From NCBI GenBank assembly GCA_965368115.1, contig CBDULQ010000057.1:1-16598 (forward strand): a stretch of 16,598 nucleotides of DNA. The letters are read 5' to 3'. The notes beneath the pieces were generated by a model, which searched no databases, was not told the DNA's origin, and saw only the letters and a program-made list of their open reading frames with translations. Positions 1 to 6,353 of this stretch are shown here, in pieces; position 1 is the stretch's first letter; every line of letters begins with the position of its first letter. This DNA comes from CBDULQ01 sp965368115 (GTDB lineage: Bacteria; Pseudomonadota; Gammaproteobacteria; SZUA-229). The position numbers were made by a program, and so were the translations under genes.

Positions 1-39
1 TCCTGCATCCCTGCAGTCGCCCCGTGAAGGGGGAGGGAA

Positions 40-975
40 TTAAAGCGGGGAATCCTCCACCAGGTTTTTGATATCCCGCATCGGCGGTGCGCCGAACAGG
101 CGGCTGTATTCTCGGCTGAACTGGGAGGGGCTTTCGTAGCCGACTTCGAAGGCGGCTCGGGAGGCGTCCAGGTGTTCGGTGAGCATCAGTCTTCGCGCTT
201 CGTTGAGGCGCATTTTCTTTTGGTATTGCAGGGGGCTCATTGCGGTCATGGCGCGGAAGTGGTTGTGGAAGGCGGAGACGCTGAGTCCGGCTTTGCCGGC
301 GAGTTCTTCGACCTTGATCGCCTGGTTGTAATTGGCTTTTAGCCAGCTGATGGCTCTGGAAATCTGATAACCGTGGTGGCCGATGGACGCGATCTGTCTC
401 AGGCGCGGGCCCTGTTCGCCGGTGAGTAATCGATAGAAGATTTCCTGCTGGATGAGCGGGGCGAGGGCGGGGAGATCGGATGGGTGTTCGAGCAGATCGA
501 GTAAGCGCTGGAACGCATCGACCAGGGATTTGTCGACGGCGCTGACGGCAATGCCGAGTCGGTCCGGTGGATTCGCCGAGGGCAGGTCGTTGTCCATCAT
601 CAGTTGCGCGATCAGGCGCAGGTCCAGTTCCATGGTCAGGCCCAGGTAAGGCTGTGCCGGGGTGGCTTCGATGATCTGCGACACCACCGGCAGATCAACC
701 GAGGTGACCAGGTAGTGGTTGGCGTCGTAGACGTAGGTGTCTTCGCCGAGGAACAGGCGTTTACGGCCCTGGCCGATCAGGCAAATGCTCGGCGCCAGCA
801 TGTAGCTGGTGGGTTCGGTCGGGGTTTCCCAGCGGTGCAGGCTGAGGCCGGGGATCGGGGTATCGAAGCGATTCTTGCCGGCGGTCCATCGGGCAATGGG
901 TGCGGCCAGGCCGGACTGTACCGTTTCGGCGCTGTCGATCAACGGATTTGCTGTGTGGCTGCTGTCGTAAGTCAT
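40..975 (-). CDS. AraC-family transcriptional regulator (AraC_N type)
   Basis: This 311-aa protein has the two-part layout of AraC regulators with the AraC_N sensor domain (PF06719 type). Residues about 25-190 are the N-terminal domain, with motifs such as SICLIGQGRKR and LGLTMELD. Residues about 205-305 are the double helix-turn-helix: first HTH near 221-241 (VEELAGKAGLSVSAFHNHF), second near 270-293 (ASRAAFEVGYESPSQFSREY). Relatives such as Escherichia coli YqhC activate neighbouring aldehyde or alcohol reductase genes. Here the gene is divergent from a cupin and alcohol-dehydrogenase cluster and separated from it by 341 bp containing repeated sites, so it probably controls that cluster. 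The ligand is unknown. The family call is secure; the regulatory target is inferred from position. Confidence 0.93.
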   Translation of the reverse strand: MTYDSSHTANPLIDSAETVQSGLAAPIARWTAGKNRFDTPIPGLSLHRWETPTEPTSYMLAPSICLIGQGRKRLFLGEDTYVYDANHYLVTSVDLPVVSQIIEATPAQPYLGLTMELDLRLIAQLMMDNDLPSANPPDRLGIAVSAVDKSLVDAFQRLLDLLEHPSDLPALAPLIQQEIFYRLLTGEQGPRLRQIASIGHHGYQISRAISWLKANYNQAIKVEELAGKAGLSVSAFHNHFRAMTAMSPLQYQKKMRLNEARRLMLTEHLDASRAAFEVGYESPSQFSREYSRLFGAPPMRDIKNLVEDSPL

Positions 976-1316
976 TGAATGATCACTCTTCTCGATGCCT
1001 CAGGGCGTATCCCCACTATCCGTCAGACTAACACCTGAACGCTGGAACGGGCAATGCCGATTTTCTGAATCCAGGAGTATCAGGCAATGATTCGACAGGA
1101 TTGTGCTAGCGGAAAACCGCCATAAATCGGACTATTGCTGCTATACACAATTGTCCTGTCAAGGATGGCCGCATCAGGGCCGAAATCATATTCGAAGAGA
1201 ATCAGGCAATAGATCGATAAGATCGTTATACCCTCGATTGCAGGCTGCCGGTTAAAGTAACAGACATCGAAAGCAAGCCACCCCGATTACTCGACACATA
1301 GAAAGGAGTCATCGCC
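976..1316. promoter_or_regulatory. Divergent araC-cupin control region with repeated sites
   Basis: There is no gene in this 341-bp gap. It holds two direct copies of a 26-bp sequence starting ATCAGGCAAT, at 1079-1104 and 1201-1226, which agree at about 20 of 26 positions. The first copy contains GACAGGA (1094-1100), which recurs inverted as TCCTGTC (1154-1160) next to CACAA. Direct repeats of this size are typical of AraC-family binding sites. One copy lies about 104 bp upstream of the araC start and the other about 91 bp upstream of the cupin start. The repeats are seen directly; that the AraC protein binds them is inferred. I could not pick a convincing -35/-10 pair. Confidence 0.5.
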
Positions 1317-1799
1317 ATGTCATCAAAACACACCTTATTAAGAGCACTGTCGGCGGCCCTGCTAGCCGGTGTCTGCGGCAGCGGATTCGCGGCTGATGCT
1401 GCGCCGGCGAGTCAGGTGCATTATCCCGCCGGATCTCAACAGTCATTTAAAGGACCGGCGAAATATTTCACCGGCGATGTGCAGGTCGACATGGTCTTCC
1501 CCGGCAACGACACCGCCCATTACTCCGGCGCTTATGTCACCTTTCAGCCCGGTGCGCGAACCGCCTGGCATCTGCATCCGGCGGGGCAGCACATGATCGT
1601 GACCTCGGGCGTGGGCCTCACCGGGACTCGCGACGGCAAGATCATCACCATCAAGGCGGGCGATGCACTCTGGTGTCCACCGAACATCGATCACTGGCAT
1701 GGCGCCAGCGCGGATGCGGCGATGACGCATCTGGTGATCACCGGCAGCCTGAAGGGTGAAAACGTGATCTGGAAAGAGCATGTGAGCGATGCCCAGTAG
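1317..1799 (+). CDS. Exported small cupin, hydroxynitrile-lyase-like family
   Basis: This 160-aa protein has a Sec-type signal peptide (roughly residues 1-25, ending GSGFAA) followed by a single cupin domain. Motif 1 is GARTAWHLHPAGQ, giving H85, H87 and Q91; motif 2 includes PPNIDHWHGA with H126 and H128; a further histidine, H138, lies in MTHLV. The H-x-H...Q...H ligand set matches the Mn-binding cupins that include the bacterial cupin (R)-selective hydroxynitrile lyases. It is a clear paralogue of the shorter cytosolic cupin two genes downstream (3107-3505). The start is supported by AAGGAG at 1303-1308. It heads a same-strand run with the alcohol dehydrogenase 73 bp downstream. The natural substrate is unknown and lyase activity is only a family-based possibility. 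Being periplasmic is unusual for this fold group. Confidence 0.85.
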   Translation: MSSKHTLLRALSAALLAGVCGSGFAADAAPASQVHYPAGSQQSFKGPAKYFTGDVQVDMVFPGNDTAHYSGAYVTFQPGARTAWHLHPAGQHMIVTSGVGLTGTRDGKIITIKAGDALWCPPNIDHWHGASADAAMTHLVITGSLKGENVIWKEHVSDAQ

Positions 1800-1872
1800 C
1801 GCGGGCAATGATCGCCGTGACTTCACGTCATTTTGAACACAGCAATACAGAACGATTACAGGAGCACACATC

Positions 1873-3039
1873 ATGAGCAACAATAACAACCTGTCCAGAC
1901 GCAAATTCTTCCGCCTGACTGCACTGGCCGGCGGCAGCCTGTTGCTGAGCAACTCGATGAAACTGTTTGCGGGTACAAACCCGGCGATTAAAAACATTCA
2001 GTCGCGAGGTTATGCGGCCATGGATACTTCGGGCAAACTGGTGCCCTGGACCTTCGAGCGTCGCCCGGTTGGCGACGATGACGTGCTGATCGACATCAAG
2101 TTCGCCAGCATCTGCCATTCCGACATTCACCAGATGAAAGGCCACTGGGGACCACAGAAATATCCCCAGGTGCCGGGTCATGAAATTGTCGGTGTTGTGG
2201 CTGCCGTGGGTAAGAACGTCACGAAATTTAAAGTCGGCGATCGCGCCGGTGTCGGTTGCATGGTGGACAGCAATCCCGAGTGCGAAAGTTTCAAGCAGGG
2301 TGAAGAACAGTATTGCCCGGAAACCGTGTTCACCTACGGTTACCCGGAAGCCAGTTCGCCCACCGGCATTTCCCAGGGCGGCTATTCGAACAACATTGTG
2401 GTGAAGGAACACTTCGTGGTGCACATTCCCGATCACATCAGTTTTCAGCAAGCGGCACCGCTGTTGTGTGCCGGCATTACCACCTATTCACCGCTGATGA
2501 AGTTCGATCTTAAAAAAGGGGACAAGGTGGGTGTTGCCGGTATCGGCGGGCTGGGTCATATGGCGATTAAACTGGCGTTGTCGAAAGGTGCGGAAGTCTA
2601 TGCCTTTACCACTTCGCCGGACAAGGTGAAGGATATTCTCGGCTTCGGCGCGAAAGCCGCGGTTGTTGTCGATGATCTGAGCAAGCTGGCACCGTACAAA
2701 GGACAACTGGATTACATGATCTCTACCATTCCGGTTCAGTACGATGTGGCCGCTTATGCCTCGGTCGTGAAACCCTTCGGCACCTTCACCCAGGTCGGCA
2801 TGCCCGAGAAGTTTGAACTGACCCTGAGTGCCATCGGACTGTCGTTCAATCGCGTTAACTTCAATGCCTCATTGATTGGCGGCATGAAGGAAACCCAGGA
2901 AGTGGTCGATTACTGCGCCGACAATAAAGTGCTGCCGCAGATTCAGATCATCAGGGCGGAAGAGATCAACCAGGCCTGGGAAAACGTGGTGAACAAGAAA
3001 GCCCGTTATCGCTATGTGATCGACGCGGCGACATTCTAA
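1873..3039 (+). CDS. Tat-signal zinc-dependent alcohol dehydrogenase, YahK/CAD-like
   Basis: This 388-aa medium-chain dehydrogenase resembles the YahK/cinnamyl-alcohol-dehydrogenase group, which reduces aldehydes to alcohols, usually with NADPH. Catalytic zinc ligands are visible as C81 (SICHSD), H103-E104 (VPGHE) and C199 (LLCAGIT). The nucleotide-binding glycines are AGIGGLGH at 222-229, and FTTSPDK after the second strand suits NADPH. Residues 1-36 are an extra leader with a twin-arginine motif, SRRKFFRLT, then a hydrophobic stretch, so the folded enzyme is probably exported. The structural-zinc loop is degenerate: in CMVDSNPECESFKQGEEQYC the usual four cysteines are reduced to C137 and C148, with N134 and F140 in place of the others. 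AGGAG at 1860-1864 sets the start. It lies between two cupin paralogues and is probably co-transcribed with them. Confidence 0.92.
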   Translation: MSNNNNLSRRKFFRLTALAGGSLLLSNSMKLFAGTNPAIKNIQSRGYAAMDTSGKLVPWTFERRPVGDDDVLIDIKFASICHSDIHQMKGHWGPQKYPQVPGHEIVGVVAAVGKNVTKFKVGDRAGVGCMVDSNPECESFKQGEEQYCPETVFTYGYPEASSPTGISQGGYSNNIVVKEHFVVHIPDHISFQQAAPLLCAGITTYSPLMKFDLKKGDKVGVAGIGGLGHMAIKLALSKGAEVYAFTTSPDKVKDILGFGAKAAVVVDDLSKLAPYKGQLDYMISTIPVQYDVAAYASVVKPFGTFTQVGMPEKFELTLSAIGLSFNRVNFNASLIGGMKETQEVVDYCADNKVLPQIQIIRAEEINQAWENVVNKKARYRYVIDAATF

Positions 3040-3106
3040 ATCATCGATATACTGAACCTGTGCAGGGATGCGCGGCCAGCCGTATTAAAACCACAGGAGG
3101 TTAACC

Positions 3107-3505
3107 ATGGACATCACCCGCAACGGTTCACAACCGTCAATGAAAGGGCCGGACGACTGGTTCACCGGCGCTGTACGCATCGATTCCCAGTTTCAGCGTG
3201 AAGCACCGTCGCGACTCACCGGCGCCATCGTCACCTTCGAACCGGGCGCGCGTACCGCCTGGCACAGTCATCCACTGGGCCAGACACTCATCGTCACTTC
3301 CGGGTTCGGCTGGACGCAATGCGAAGGCGAACCCAGAGTCGAGATCCGCGCCGGCGACGTCATTCATTGCCCACCCGGACACAAACACTGGCATGGCGCG
3401 ACATCGACAACCGCCATGACGCACATTGCCGTGCAGGAAGCCCTCGAGGGCGTCAATGTCATCTGGATGGACAAGGTGACCGACGAGGAATACCTGGCCG
3501 GGTAA
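3107..3505 (+). CDS. Cytosolic small cupin, close to bacterial cupin hydroxynitrile lyases
   Basis: This 132-aa single-domain cupin has no signal peptide. From memory of the Granulicella/Acidobacterium cupin hydroxynitrile lyases (about 130 aa), the length and the start (KGPDDWFTG) match, and H53, H55, Q59 and H94 fall at the residue numbers of the manganese ligands. H106 and the active-site positions A40, V42 and Q110 also coincide with the wild-type enzyme. Those enzymes reversibly cleave cyanohydrins to aldehyde plus HCN in vitro; their natural role is unsettled. A strong AGGAGG at 3095-3100 precedes the start by 6 nt. It follows the alcohol dehydrogenase by 67 bp on the same strand, so an aldehyde or hydroxy-compound conversion is plausible. 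The family placement is confident; the activity is inferred. Confidence 0.88.
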   Translation: MDITRNGSQPSMKGPDDWFTGAVRIDSQFQREAPSRLTGAIVTFEPGARTAWHSHPLGQTLIVTSGFGWTQCEGEPRVEIRAGDVIHCPPGHKHWHGATSTTAMTHIAVQEALEGVNVIWMDKVTDEEYLAG

Positions 3506-3523
3506 AAGCGGTATGCTTCAGTC

Positions 3524-3712
3524 ATGACGATTAAACGTAAGATTGTTTCGCTTGTGGCGCTGAGTCAGCTGTATGTGCTTAACAGTTTTGCGGCATCGCC
3601 GAAGGATCATCCGTCCACAACGAAACACGCCGATAAGAAAGGCCAGCAGAAAACAGGGACTGAAACGGCGCCCGGTCTGGGCGCTTGCCTTAAGTATCTA
3701 TCTTCGGGCTGA
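3524..3712 (+). CDS. Small hypothetical secreted protein (62 aa)
   Basis: This short ORF encodes a positively charged start (MTIKRK), a hydrophobic stretch and a plausible signal-peptidase site after NSFAA-S, leaving a mature peptide of about 38 residues rich in Lys, His, Thr and Gly. It begins 18 bp after the cupin stop on the same strand. There is no clear ribosome binding site. A GCGCCC/GGGCGC hairpin (3668-3684) falls inside its 3' half and could instead be a structure trailing the cupin transcript. I recognise no family. The signal-like N-terminus is the main reason to list it; it may not be a real gene. Confidence 0.4.
   Translation: MTIKRKIVSLVALSQLYVLNSFAASPKDHPSTTKHADKKGQQKTGTETAPGLGACLKYLSSG
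3668..3684. repeat. GC-rich hairpin, 6-bp stem
   Basis: GCGCCC (3668-3673) and GGGCGC (3679-3684) form a perfect 6-bp stem around a 5-nt loop, about 165 bp after the cupin stop. No T tract follows, so it is not a standard intrinsic terminator, though it may stabilise or end the transcript of the upstream cluster. Confidence 0.3.
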
Positions 3713-3738
3713 TTTAACGATAGCCTGCCACTTTAAAA

Positions 3739-3764
3739 AACATGCAACCATATGGTTGCATGTT
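3739..3764. promoter_or_regulatory. 26-bp perfect palindrome, likely ArsR-family operator
   Basis: The half-site AACATGCAACCAT is followed immediately by its exact reverse complement, giving 26 symmetric bases centred at 3751/3752. The right half contains a -35-like TTGCAT (3756-3761), with TCTACT (3779-3784) as a -10-like element 17 bp further on. A repressor bound here would block the promoter of the SRPBCC-arsR pair. The palindrome is seen directly. Assigning it to the ArsR protein encoded by the second gene is inference, but it fits the autoregulated layout common for ArsR-SRPBCC pairs. Confidence 0.75.
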
Positions 3765-3823
3765 AAATGCATCTATGTTCTACTGTCAGCATTGAGGTTT
3801 TCTTACTGTTTAAGGAGATTAAG

Positions 3824-4264
3824 ATGCAAAACACCATAAAGCGGGAAATTGTCGTTAAGGCTCCGAAAGAGAAAGTTTATAATGCCATTGCCGATCCGGA
3901 ACAGGTGACAAAATGGTTTCCTGCCACCGTGGAGGGCCTTTATAAAGTAGGCGAACAACCGATTCTGGGGTTTGGTGAACACGGCAGAAATCAGATCTAT
4001 ATTACCGCAGCAGAACCCAACGACTACTTCGCATATCGATGGGTACCCGGTGCCAACCATTATCTGGGCGATGTCCTTTCCGTGCCGAACACGCTGGTGG
4101 AATTTCGAATTGAGGACAACGGTGATGGTTCATGCAAGGTCACATTGACGGAATCGGGATTTGAAGGCTTACCTGCCGAAGTCATGGAAGCCGCTCTCAA
4201 GCAGAATACCGGCGGATGGGAATTCATGTTAGATAGACTGGTACAACTTTTCGAAGAATCGTAA
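3824..4264 (+). CDS. SRPBCC / AHSA1-like ligand-binding domain protein
   Basis: This 146-aa protein is a single START-like (SRPBCC) domain of the AHSA1 type. Visible hallmarks are the opening strand IKREIVVKAPKEKVYNAIADPEQVTKWF, broken here as a strand, a helix and the W-F pair, the central strand YFAYRWVPG, and the C-terminal helix GGWEFMLDRLVQLF that closes the hydrophobic cavity. Such proteins bind small hydrophobic ligands or act as accessory factors; no catalytic residues can be named. An upstream in-frame ATG at 3767 is rejected because AAGGAG at 3812-3817 sits 6 nt before the ATG at 3824. The stop codon directly abuts the ATG of the arsR gene, so the two are translationally coupled. 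Expression is probably controlled by the palindrome at 3739-3764. Confidence 0.9.
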   Translation: MQNTIKREIVVKAPKEKVYNAIADPEQVTKWFPATVEGLYKVGEQPILGFGEHGRNQIYITAAEPNDYFAYRWVPGANHYLGDVLSVPNTLVEFRIEDNGDGSCKVTLTESGFEGLPAEVMEAALKQNTGGWEFMLDRLVQLFEES

Positions 4265-4573
4265 ATGGTCGAAGCTGAAATATACAAAGCCCTCGGTGAC
4301 CCCGTTCGCCTGGAAATGGTGAAGCGGCTCTCTGCCGGGGCCGCAAACACGATAGGTAAGCTTTCAGCCGACCTGGGAATATCCAGGCAGGGTGCCAGAA
4401 AGCAATTACAGGTGCTTTTAGATGCGAATATTGTGCATCTCGCACGGAAGGGTCGAGAGTCTCGGGTAACGCTGGATACGCGAACACTGGAAATTGCGCG
4501 GGCGTTCATTGTGCAGTTAGAAAATGAATGGGATGCACGTCTCGAAGCATTAAAGGAATTTGTGGAGCTCTGA
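4265..4573 (+). CDS. ArsR-family winged-helix repressor
   Basis: This 102-aa protein is a winged helix-turn-helix of the ArsR/SmtB group: KALGDPVRLEMVKRL at 8-22 is the family's signature first helix, TIGKLSADLGISRQGARKQLQVL at 29-51 is the HTH, and ARKGRESRVTL (60-70) is the wing. It contains no cysteine at all, so it cannot be a classical thiol-ligand metal sensor and presumably responds to another signal, perhaps through its SRPBCC partner. Its ATG follows the SRPBCC stop with zero spacing. The likely DNA target is the perfect palindrome upstream of the pair. ArsR-SRPBCC gene pairs are common in bacteria but the ligands are mostly unknown. Confidence 0.9.
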   Translation: MVEAEIYKALGDPVRLEMVKRLSAGAANTIGKLSADLGISRQGARKQLQVLLDANIVHLARKGRESRVTLDTRTLEIARAFIVQLENEWDARLEALKEFVEL

Positions 4574-4632
4574 TTTTTTGTTAATTTGATGCGACCTTTT
4601 AATGTATGCCTTTTTTAATAGATTCCCTGGAT

Positions 4633-4667
4633 CTAACAGGGTACTTTTATCGTCGGTGTCCTGTTAG
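4633..4667. repeat. 8-bp inverted repeat between convergent genes
   Basis: CTAACAGG (4633-4640) is repeated in inverted form as CCTGTTAG (4660-4667) with a 19-nt loop, in the 97-bp gap between the arsR gene and the convergent membrane-protein gene. An alternative small stem CCCTG/CAGGG (4625-4641) overlaps it and is followed by a short T-containing stretch. It may act as a weak bidirectional terminator; the lack of a clean T tract keeps confidence low. Confidence 0.3.
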
Positions 4668-4670
4668 TGA

Positions 4671-5126
4671 TTATGCGACCTCATTTTTAGTACCCAGTTC
4701 AGGCCATGCCTGATAGGTGCCCATGGCATAGAGTGTGCCTATCGACAAACAAATCGCTGAGCTCACCAACCAGAACATCAGGCTGTTTTCCGGAAAAGCC
4801 GGCATAAGTACCACGAAACCCAGACCGCGAATCAGGTAAATCGCGGTAATCATACAAAGGCCGACCCTGAGCAATGGCAATCGAAAAATGACTTTGGCTC
4901 CGGATAGCGCATAAAGCGACCAGATTAACAATACAATCGCTATACCAGAAGTTAATACCGCGGGAAGCCAGTGTCCCTGTTCCGACATTCGTGCCATGTC
5001 TTCTCCGGCACCCAGGAATCGATACCAGTCACCACCAAAGACAACACACCCTAAATGCACCAGTGCGGCAAGACCACTGCATAGTGCAGCGAAAATCAGC
5101 CAGGTATTCTTTTTATCCTTATACAT
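4671..5126 (-). CDS. Four-helix membrane protein of unknown function
   Basis: This 151-aa protein has four predicted transmembrane segments, at about residues 9-30, 54-75, 84-106 and 115-136. Between the first two is a soluble loop with GGDWYRFLGAGEDMARM. The cytoplasmic N-terminus is lysine-rich (MYKDKKN). I recognise the overall appearance of a small conserved proteobacterial membrane protein but cannot name a family or function. It lies 34 bp downstream of the MerR regulator on the same strand and is probably co-transcribed with it. Together with the divergent DUF2938 gene it forms a regulator plus two-membrane-protein module, which suggests a role in the response to whatever the MerR protein senses. 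Confidence 0.8.
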   Translation of the reverse strand: MYKDKKNTWLIFAALCSGLAALVHLGCVVFGGDWYRFLGAGEDMARMSEQGHWLPAVLTSGIAIVLLIWSLYALSGAKVIFRLPLLRVGLCMITAIYLIRGLGFVVLMPAFPENSLMFWLVSSAICLSIGTLYAMGTYQAWPELGTKNEVA

Positions 5127-5160
5127 GAATGATTCCTTCCTTAACCTGTTTTACTTGGAA

Positions 5161-5598
5161 TTAGCTGACGGTTACATTTTTGCGCGATGATTTTTTCTTA
5201 CCGTGTCCAAGCCTGGCACCAGTTGCCGCTATGTTCAGCAGGCGGCGAAATTTTGGACATTCCATGTGGCTGGGTGCGGAGCAAACTGCAGCATGTCTCA
5301 GGCCATCTCGCATCGCGCTTAACTTCTGTATTCTTCTGTCGAGTTCATCGGCTTTGGCATTGAGTGCCTGTCGATCAATCTGGGGATGCCCATCGGGCGA
5401 GAACATGTGGGCGATCTCATCCAGTGCGAAACCTGCAGAACGCCCTAAAGCAATCAGTGCCAGCCGTTCCAGTATATCGGGTGCGAATACACGACGTAGA
5501 CCCCGACGTCCAATGGAGGTGATCAGGCCTTTTTCTTCATAGAAACGTAATGTCGATGCAGGGACGCCCGATTTCTGTGCCACTTCTGAAATATCCAT
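5161..5598 (-). CDS. MerR-family transcriptional regulator
   Basis: This 145-aa regulator has the MerR winged HTH at residues 1-70 (MDISEVAQKSGVPASTLRFYEEKGLI, read as the HTH plus the RFYEEKGL signature; then GLRRVFAPDILERLALI). A dimerisation helix spans about 75-102. The C-terminal effector segment carries C106 and C114 in CSAPSHMECPKF, a pair that could bind metal or act as a redox switch; it is not the SoxR iron-sulfur cluster motif. MerR proteins activate promoters with overlong 19-bp spacers by untwisting the DNA, and exactly such a promoter with a dyad lies 8 bp upstream of its own start codon, pointing at the DUF2938 gene. It heads the minus-strand pair with the four-helix membrane protein. 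The inducer is unknown. Confidence 0.92.
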   Translation of the reverse strand: MDISEVAQKSGVPASTLRFYEEKGLITSIGRRGLRRVFAPDILERLALIALGRSAGFALDEIAHMFSPDGHPQIDRQALNAKADELDRRIQKLSAMRDGLRHAAVCSAPSHMECPKFRRLLNIAATGARLGHGKKKSSRKNVTVS

Positions 5599-5605
5599 GA
5601 TGTTC

Positions 5606-5636
5606 TTGACCTCAAGTGAGCTTGAAGTTGTAACCT
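5606..5636 (+). promoter_or_regulatory. MerR-type promoter with 19-bp spacer and dyad operator
   Basis: TTGACC (5606-5611) and TAACCT (5631-5636) are separated by exactly 19 bp. Within the spacer TCAAG (5612-5616) and CTTGA (5621-5625) form a dyad, extended by AC/GT on the outside (5609-5610 and 5627-5628). This is the classical MerR/SoxR arrangement in which the activator sits between the -35 and -10 elements. The promoter reads into the DUF2938 gene; binding would also repress the merR gene because the site is next to its start. Confidence 0.8.
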
Positions 5637-5676
5637 AACACCGTCAGCAATTTGAGACAAACATGTGGAGAAAATA

Positions 5677-6168
5677 ATGACCTATCTGTTATCCATATTG
5701 ATCACGGGTTTTAGCGCTACTGTCGTGATGGATTTCTGGGGGCTTGCCCGACAACGCCTGTTTGGTGTCGCCGCCCCCGATTATTGCCTGGTTGGTCGCT
5801 GGTTCGGCCATATGACTCGCGGGCGCTTTCGGCATGTGTCCATCGTCGCATCACCCCCTGTGCGCGCCGAATGTCTTATCGGCTGGACGGCTCATTATCT
5901 GACTGGAATCGCATTTGCAGCCATGCTCATAGGCATTTGGGGACTTGCGTGGGTAGAGGAGCATCCCGAGATTATTCCTCCGCTGATTGTCAGTATCGTA
6001 ACCCTGGCGGCGCCATTTTTGCTGATGCAACCGGGCATGGGTGCCGGTATTGCCGCCTCCCGAACCCCGCATCCCGCCATGGCTCGCATGCAGAGCTTCA
6101 TAACCCATATCGTTTTTGGCTTTGGGCTGTATGCGGGCGGCTGGGGTGTTCACGTCATATATTTCTAA
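5677..6168 (+). CDS. DUF2938-family membrane protein
   Basis: This 163-aa integral membrane protein matches the DUF2938 pattern: an N-terminal membrane segment with FSATVVMDFWG, then VGRWFGHMTRGRFRH, then AECLIGWTAHYLTGIAFA (second helix, about 65-90). A third helix lies near 100-117 with FLLMQPGMGAGIAASR after it, and the last helix at about 138-160 contains FGLYAGGW. The family has no established biochemical function. The ATG at 5677 is preferred over a GTG at 5665 because GTGGAG (5665-5670) makes a good ribosome binding site for it. It is transcribed from the MerR-type promoter at 5606-5636 and followed by an intrinsic terminator, so it is probably a single-gene transcript induced by the divergent MerR protein. 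Confidence 0.88.
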   Translation: MTYLLSILITGFSATVVMDFWGLARQRLFGVAAPDYCLVGRWFGHMTRGRFRHVSIVASPPVRAECLIGWTAHYLTGIAFAAMLIGIWGLAWVEEHPEIIPPLIVSIVTLAAPFLLMQPGMGAGIAASRTPHPAMARMQSFITHIVFGFGLYAGGWGVHVIYF

Positions 6169-6256
6169 TGCATCGTGTGCTTATGGTGATCTCCTTTGCT
6201 CCGAGAGTGATTCAGGTTGTGTGTTTTCGTTGCAGATGACTATGACTGAATGGAAG

Positions 6257-6290
6257 TGGGCGTTTAATGTTTATACGCCCATGATTTTTT
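6257..6290 (+). terminator. Intrinsic terminator after the DUF2938 gene
   Basis: TGGGCGT (6257-6263) pairs with ACGCCCA (6275-6281) around an 11-nt loop, followed by ATGATTTTTT with six T at 6285-6290. It lies 89 bp after the stop of the DUF2938 gene and reads on the same strand. Confidence 0.8.
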
Positions 6291-6353
6291 GATCATTTAT
6301 CCAGATTGACTGGAACGGTATTCAGAGATTGTTATGGTGGGCTCGGAATGACA

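Noticed and set aside
14..38. CCCC/GGGG hairpin near the window start as a terminator of the araC gene
   Set aside because: The stem is only about 4-5 bp and no T tract follows on the minus strand.
1443..2451. Long minus-strand frames (184 and 207 aa) opposite the cupin and dehydrogenase
   Set aside because: They are antisense shadows of genes with clear conserved motifs; their own translations show no domain.
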